From [Scytonema hofmanni] UTEX 2349 (lineage in GTDB: Bacteria; Cyanobacteriota; Cyanobacteriia; Cyanobacteriales; Nostocaceae), in assembly GCF_000582685.1 (NCBI RefSeq), contig NZ_KK073768.1, positions 3,155,403-3,219,402 on the forward strand: a stretch of DNA of 64,000 nt. The letters are read 5' to 3'. Under the pieces are notes generated by a model. The model was given only the letters and a program-made list of their open reading frames with translations, had not been told where the DNA came from and did no database searches. A program made the translations under genes and the position numbers. Each line of letters opens with the position of its first letter. Positions within the stretch are counted from its first letter, which is position 1. Shown here one piece after another: positions 61,682 through 64,000 of the stretch.

Positions 61682-62551
61682 ATGAAAAAGATTGCTAACT
61701 CAATAATCATGGGAATCATCCTCCTTGGGCTTTGTAGTTGTAACTCAGTCAAATCGACTGATCAAATAAATTCTAATCAAGTTACCAACCAAACTGATTC
61801 TCAAGTCAAAAAAATTATCAAAATTGGTTCTTCCAGTTCAACGGTAACTGTTTTAAAACTTTTAGCACAAGCTTATCAATCCGAAAATAAAACTGTCAAA
61901 ATTGAGTTTATCTCCAACAGCCAATCCGAAGGTGCGATCGCAGCCCTAAAAAACGATATTATTGATGTCGCTGGTAGCAGTCGCCAACTCAAACCAGAAG
62001 ATGATAACAATCAAGTTCAATATCGTGAACTGGCAAAAGATTTGTTAATTGTCGCTACTAATAACAGTGCTAAAGGTGTTACCAACTTATCAACCAAGCA
62101 ATTAAAAGCAATTTACAAAGGTGAGATCACAAATTGGCGAGAATTAGGCGGTGCTAATGCAGACATTGTAGTATTGGATAGACCCGAAGACGAGTCAGCA
62201 AAAAAGTTATTGAGAAAATATTATTTGGGAGAAGAGAAGACCACAACTAAAGCGGTGATTTTAAACAAAGAAGGAGAGTTAATCGAAACCTTACAAAGTA
62301 CTCCTAATTCCATCGGCGCTTTTTCTTTAGCATCTTCCCTGATCAATCAATTGCCTGTCAATCGTCTCAGTCTCAATGGTGTTGTTCCCAAAGCGGAAAA
62401 CTTTGCCAGTGGTCAATACCAAATGGTGCGTCACATAGGTATCATCTGGGAAAAAGCACCTTCAGCACCTACTCAGGGTTTTATTGATTTTATCTTTAGC
62501 GAGGAAGGTAAAAAACTACTACAAAATAATGGCTTTGTCCCTGCCAAATAA
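61682..62551 (+). CDS. PstS-like substrate-binding lipoprotein
   Basis: The 289-residue protein has a lipoprotein signal (MGIILLGLCSCNS, with Cys near residue 18-20) and a PBP-like fold: IIKIGSSSSTVTVLKLLAQAY (the start of PstS-type phosphate binders), then AGSSRQLKPEDD, IVATNNSAKGVTNLSTKQLK, AIYKGEITNWRELGG and IVVLDRPEDESAKKLLRK. GEITNW is diagnostic for the PstS-like superfamily. No PstABC genes are adjacent; instead a membrane sensor kinase gene follows after 46 bases, so the protein may be a sensory binding protein rather than part of a transporter. Confidence 0.85.
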   Translation: MKKIANSIIMGIILLGLCSCNSVKSTDQINSNQVTNQTDSQVKKIIKIGSSSSTVTVLKLLAQAYQSENKTVKIEFISNSQSEGAIAALKNDIIDVAGSSRQLKPEDDNNQVQYRELAKDLLIVATNNSAKGVTNLSTKQLKAIYKGEITNWRELGGANADIVVLDRPEDESAKKLLRKYYLGEEKTTTKAVILNKEGELIETLQSTPNSIGAFSLASSLINQLPVNRLSLNGVVPKAENFASGQYQMVRHIGIIWEKAPSAPTQGFIDFIFSEEGKKLLQNNGFVPAK

Positions 62552-62597
62552 ATTAACCATTCGTAATTACGAGTTACGAATTAAGAATTGATATACC

Positions 62598-64000
62598 ATG
62601 CAAAGATTTTTTAGGAGGCTGAGACTCAGCCAAAAAATTGTTCTACCGCTGCTTGCTGTTTGTCTTAGCATATTCATGCTGGGCTTAGTAGTGGTAGGAC
62701 ATTGGTTTACGGATAGTTTACAGCAGAATTTTAGCCAACAAATCGAAAGTTTTACCGAACGAGTTTATCAAGATTTTCAGTATGAACAGCAAACACTAGA
62801 AACTGAAATCGAGCTAATTGTTAATCGAGATATACTGAATCAGGCTGTTAAACAGCGTAACCAAGGATTGCTTTTGCAGATATTACTACCACTTAAATCT
62901 GTTTTGAAATTGGATTGGATTAAGGTAATCGATACTCAGGGCAATGTCGTCATAGATTTACGGAACAACTCGTTGAGTCAAACTAAGTTTCTAGACGAAG
63001 TAATTACCAGCATTGCTAGTAAAGGAGCGCATTTAGTCGATTTGGTAGATATAGAAGGTGAGCAACAGGTTCTACAAGTAGTAACAAATGGGATTAAATC
63101 ATCAACCGGACTCTTGGGAGCAATCATCATTGGTAATTTAGTAGACGATACTCTACTGCAAAAAATTGCTGTGGGTTCCTCCAAACACCTGATTGTCCAG
63201 AGAAAAAATCTTGTGGTTGCGGCAACATTGTTGGCAGCCAAGAGTGGAACTTGGCAATTTCCTCCTCCTAATTTGCCTGCTACACGAATCACTATTGACA
63301 ACAAAAAATATTTAGCCAAAAGCGTTGTATTTACAGGAGCAAGTCAGTCTTTAAGAATCACAGTTTTGTCTTCCATGTCGGTGCTAGAGGTTGCCCAATA
63401 TAAGTTATGGGAGTATTTAGGACTGTTATTTTTGTTGGGAAGCAGTATCTTAACATTTACTGGGTTTTTAATTGCGCGAACAATTACTCGTCACCTAAAA
63501 GCTGTTACACAAGTCGCACAACGAGTTACCCAAGAATCTAATTTTGATCTCCAAGCTCCCGTAACAACTGAAGACGAGGTTGGAATCTTAGCAATTTCTT
63601 TTAACCAGTTAATTCAACAGGTAAAGCGATTGCTGGCAGAACAATATGAAGCGAATCAAAAGCTAGAGTTTTACAGCCAAACACTAGAACAAAAAGTAGA
63701 AGAGCGAACGCAAGCACTGCGACAAAAAAATATCGCTATCAAGGATACTTTACAGCAACTCAAACGTACTCAGTCCCAATTAATCCAGAACGAAAAAATG
63801 TCTTCTTTGGGGCAATTGATTGCTGGCATTGCTCATGAAATCAACAACCCAGTTAATTTCATCTATGGGAATCTCAAATACACTGATGATTACACCCAAG
63901 AGTTGCTGTCGTTACTTCAACTTTATCAAAAGTATTACCCCTACCCAGAACCAGAAATTCAAAATGCTCAACAAGAAGCTGATATTGAATATTTAACAGA
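62598..64000 (+). CDS. Membrane sensor histidine kinase, 3' end outside the window
   Basis: The frame is open from the ATG at 62598 to the window edge, 467 codons. It has a first membrane helix (about 15-37, IVLPLLAVCLSIFMLGLVVV), an extracytoplasmic domain of about 230 residues, a second helix (about 275-297, GLLFLLGSSILTFTGFLIA), a HAMP domain with TITRHLKAVTQVAQRVTQES, a coiled coil (YSQTLEQKVEERTQALRQKN) and the start of HisKA with GQLIAGIAHEINNPVNFIYG. The last is the H-box of the HisKA type common in cyanobacteria. It follows the PstS-like lipoprotein and probably senses its ligand. Confidence 0.9.
   Translation, partial: MQRFFRRLRLSQKIVLPLLAVCLSIFMLGLVVVGHWFTDSLQQNFSQQIESFTERVYQDFQYEQQTLETEIELIVNRDILNQAVKQRNQGLLLQILLPLKSVLKLDWIKVIDTQGNVVIDLRNNSLSQTKFLDEVITSIASKGAHLVDLVDIEGEQQVLQVVTNGIKSSTGLLGAIIIGNLVDDTLLQKIAVGSSKHLIVQRKNLVVAATLLAAKSGTWQFPPPNLPATRITIDNKKYLAKSVVFTGASQSLRITVLSSMSVLEVAQYKLWEYLGLLFLLGSSILTFTGFLIARTITRHLKAVTQVAQRVTQESNFDLQAPVTTEDEVGILAISFNQLIQQVKRLLAEQYEANQKLEFYSQTLEQKVEERTQALRQKNIAIKDTLQQLKRTQSQLIQNEKMSSLGQLIAGIAHEINNPVNFIYGNLKYTDDYTQELLSLLQLYQKYYPYPEPEIQNAQQEADIEYLT

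Overview
The window reads as chromosomal DNA of a filamentous, probably heterocyst-forming cyanobacterium (Nostocales type). Grounds seen in the sequence: the HIP1 octamer GCGATCGC is very frequent; there is a GUN4 tetrapyrrole-binding protein, remnants of the fdxN-element excision factors XisH and XisI, cyanobacterial-only families such as TIGR03492 and TIGR03792, NACHT/WD40 proteins, and many short palindromic intergenic repeats typical of these genomes. Genus-level naming would need a database search.

Layout. 1-7.6 kb: the start of an exported repeat-rich protein, a lipid-A-disaccharide-synthase-related protein, and a signalling block (LuxR-type regulator, two receiver-histidine kinase hybrids, a DUF2294 protein and a CheY-like receiver). 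7.9-13.2 kb: a DraRnl-type RNA ligase followed by an AAA ATPase, a truncated Uma2 nuclease, small conserved proteins, an FKBP isomerase and a ParDE pair. 13.4-18.6 kb: housekeeping genes rplI and dnaB (dnaB carries a 496-residue intein inside its P-loop) and gloB. 19.1-26.9 kb: a compact surface-polysaccharide operon with five glycosyltransferase-like proteins around an ABC exporter that carries an unusual C-terminal pair of HisKA-like segments. 26.9-31.8 kb: a membrane protein, an ABC1 kinase, a small secreted protein and an XRE-AAA protein. 32.0-36.1 kb: a 1369-residue AAA/coiled-coil/WD40 protein.

36.1-40.0 kb is a toxin-antitoxin island: Phd/VapC-like, a PemK/MazF pair, BrnTA (brnT frameshifted) and a second VapBC-like pair. 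These are separated by arrays of a roughly 28-bp HIP1-centred repeat, many units of which carry small inserts that split the HIP1 core. 40.5-44.5 kb holds a periplasmic chaperone and a usher-like outer-membrane protein whose gene has absorbed three intergenic palindromes in frame. 44.5-45.8 kb is a gene graveyard in which a TnpB-type insertion sequence broke xisH-xisI. 46.0-49.7 kb encodes a 1208-residue RTX/DUF4347 adhesin-like protein.

50.4-56.0 kb is a candidate defence region: Uma2, three overlapping NACHT/WD40 reading frames, and a PD-(D/E)XK-like protein. 56.0-64 kb returns to housekeeping (MalK-type ATPase, gun4, icd) mixed with HicAB pairs in different states of decay, a partial duplication of the icd 3' end with nested insertions, and a PstS-like lipoprotein followed by a sensor kinase cut by the window edge.

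The strongest themes are a landscape shaped by short mobile palindromes, including an element with 10-bp target duplications at both intact copies, and a dense set of toxin-antitoxin and STAND-type NTPase genes. No rRNA, tRNA, CRISPR array or complete transposase was recognised.
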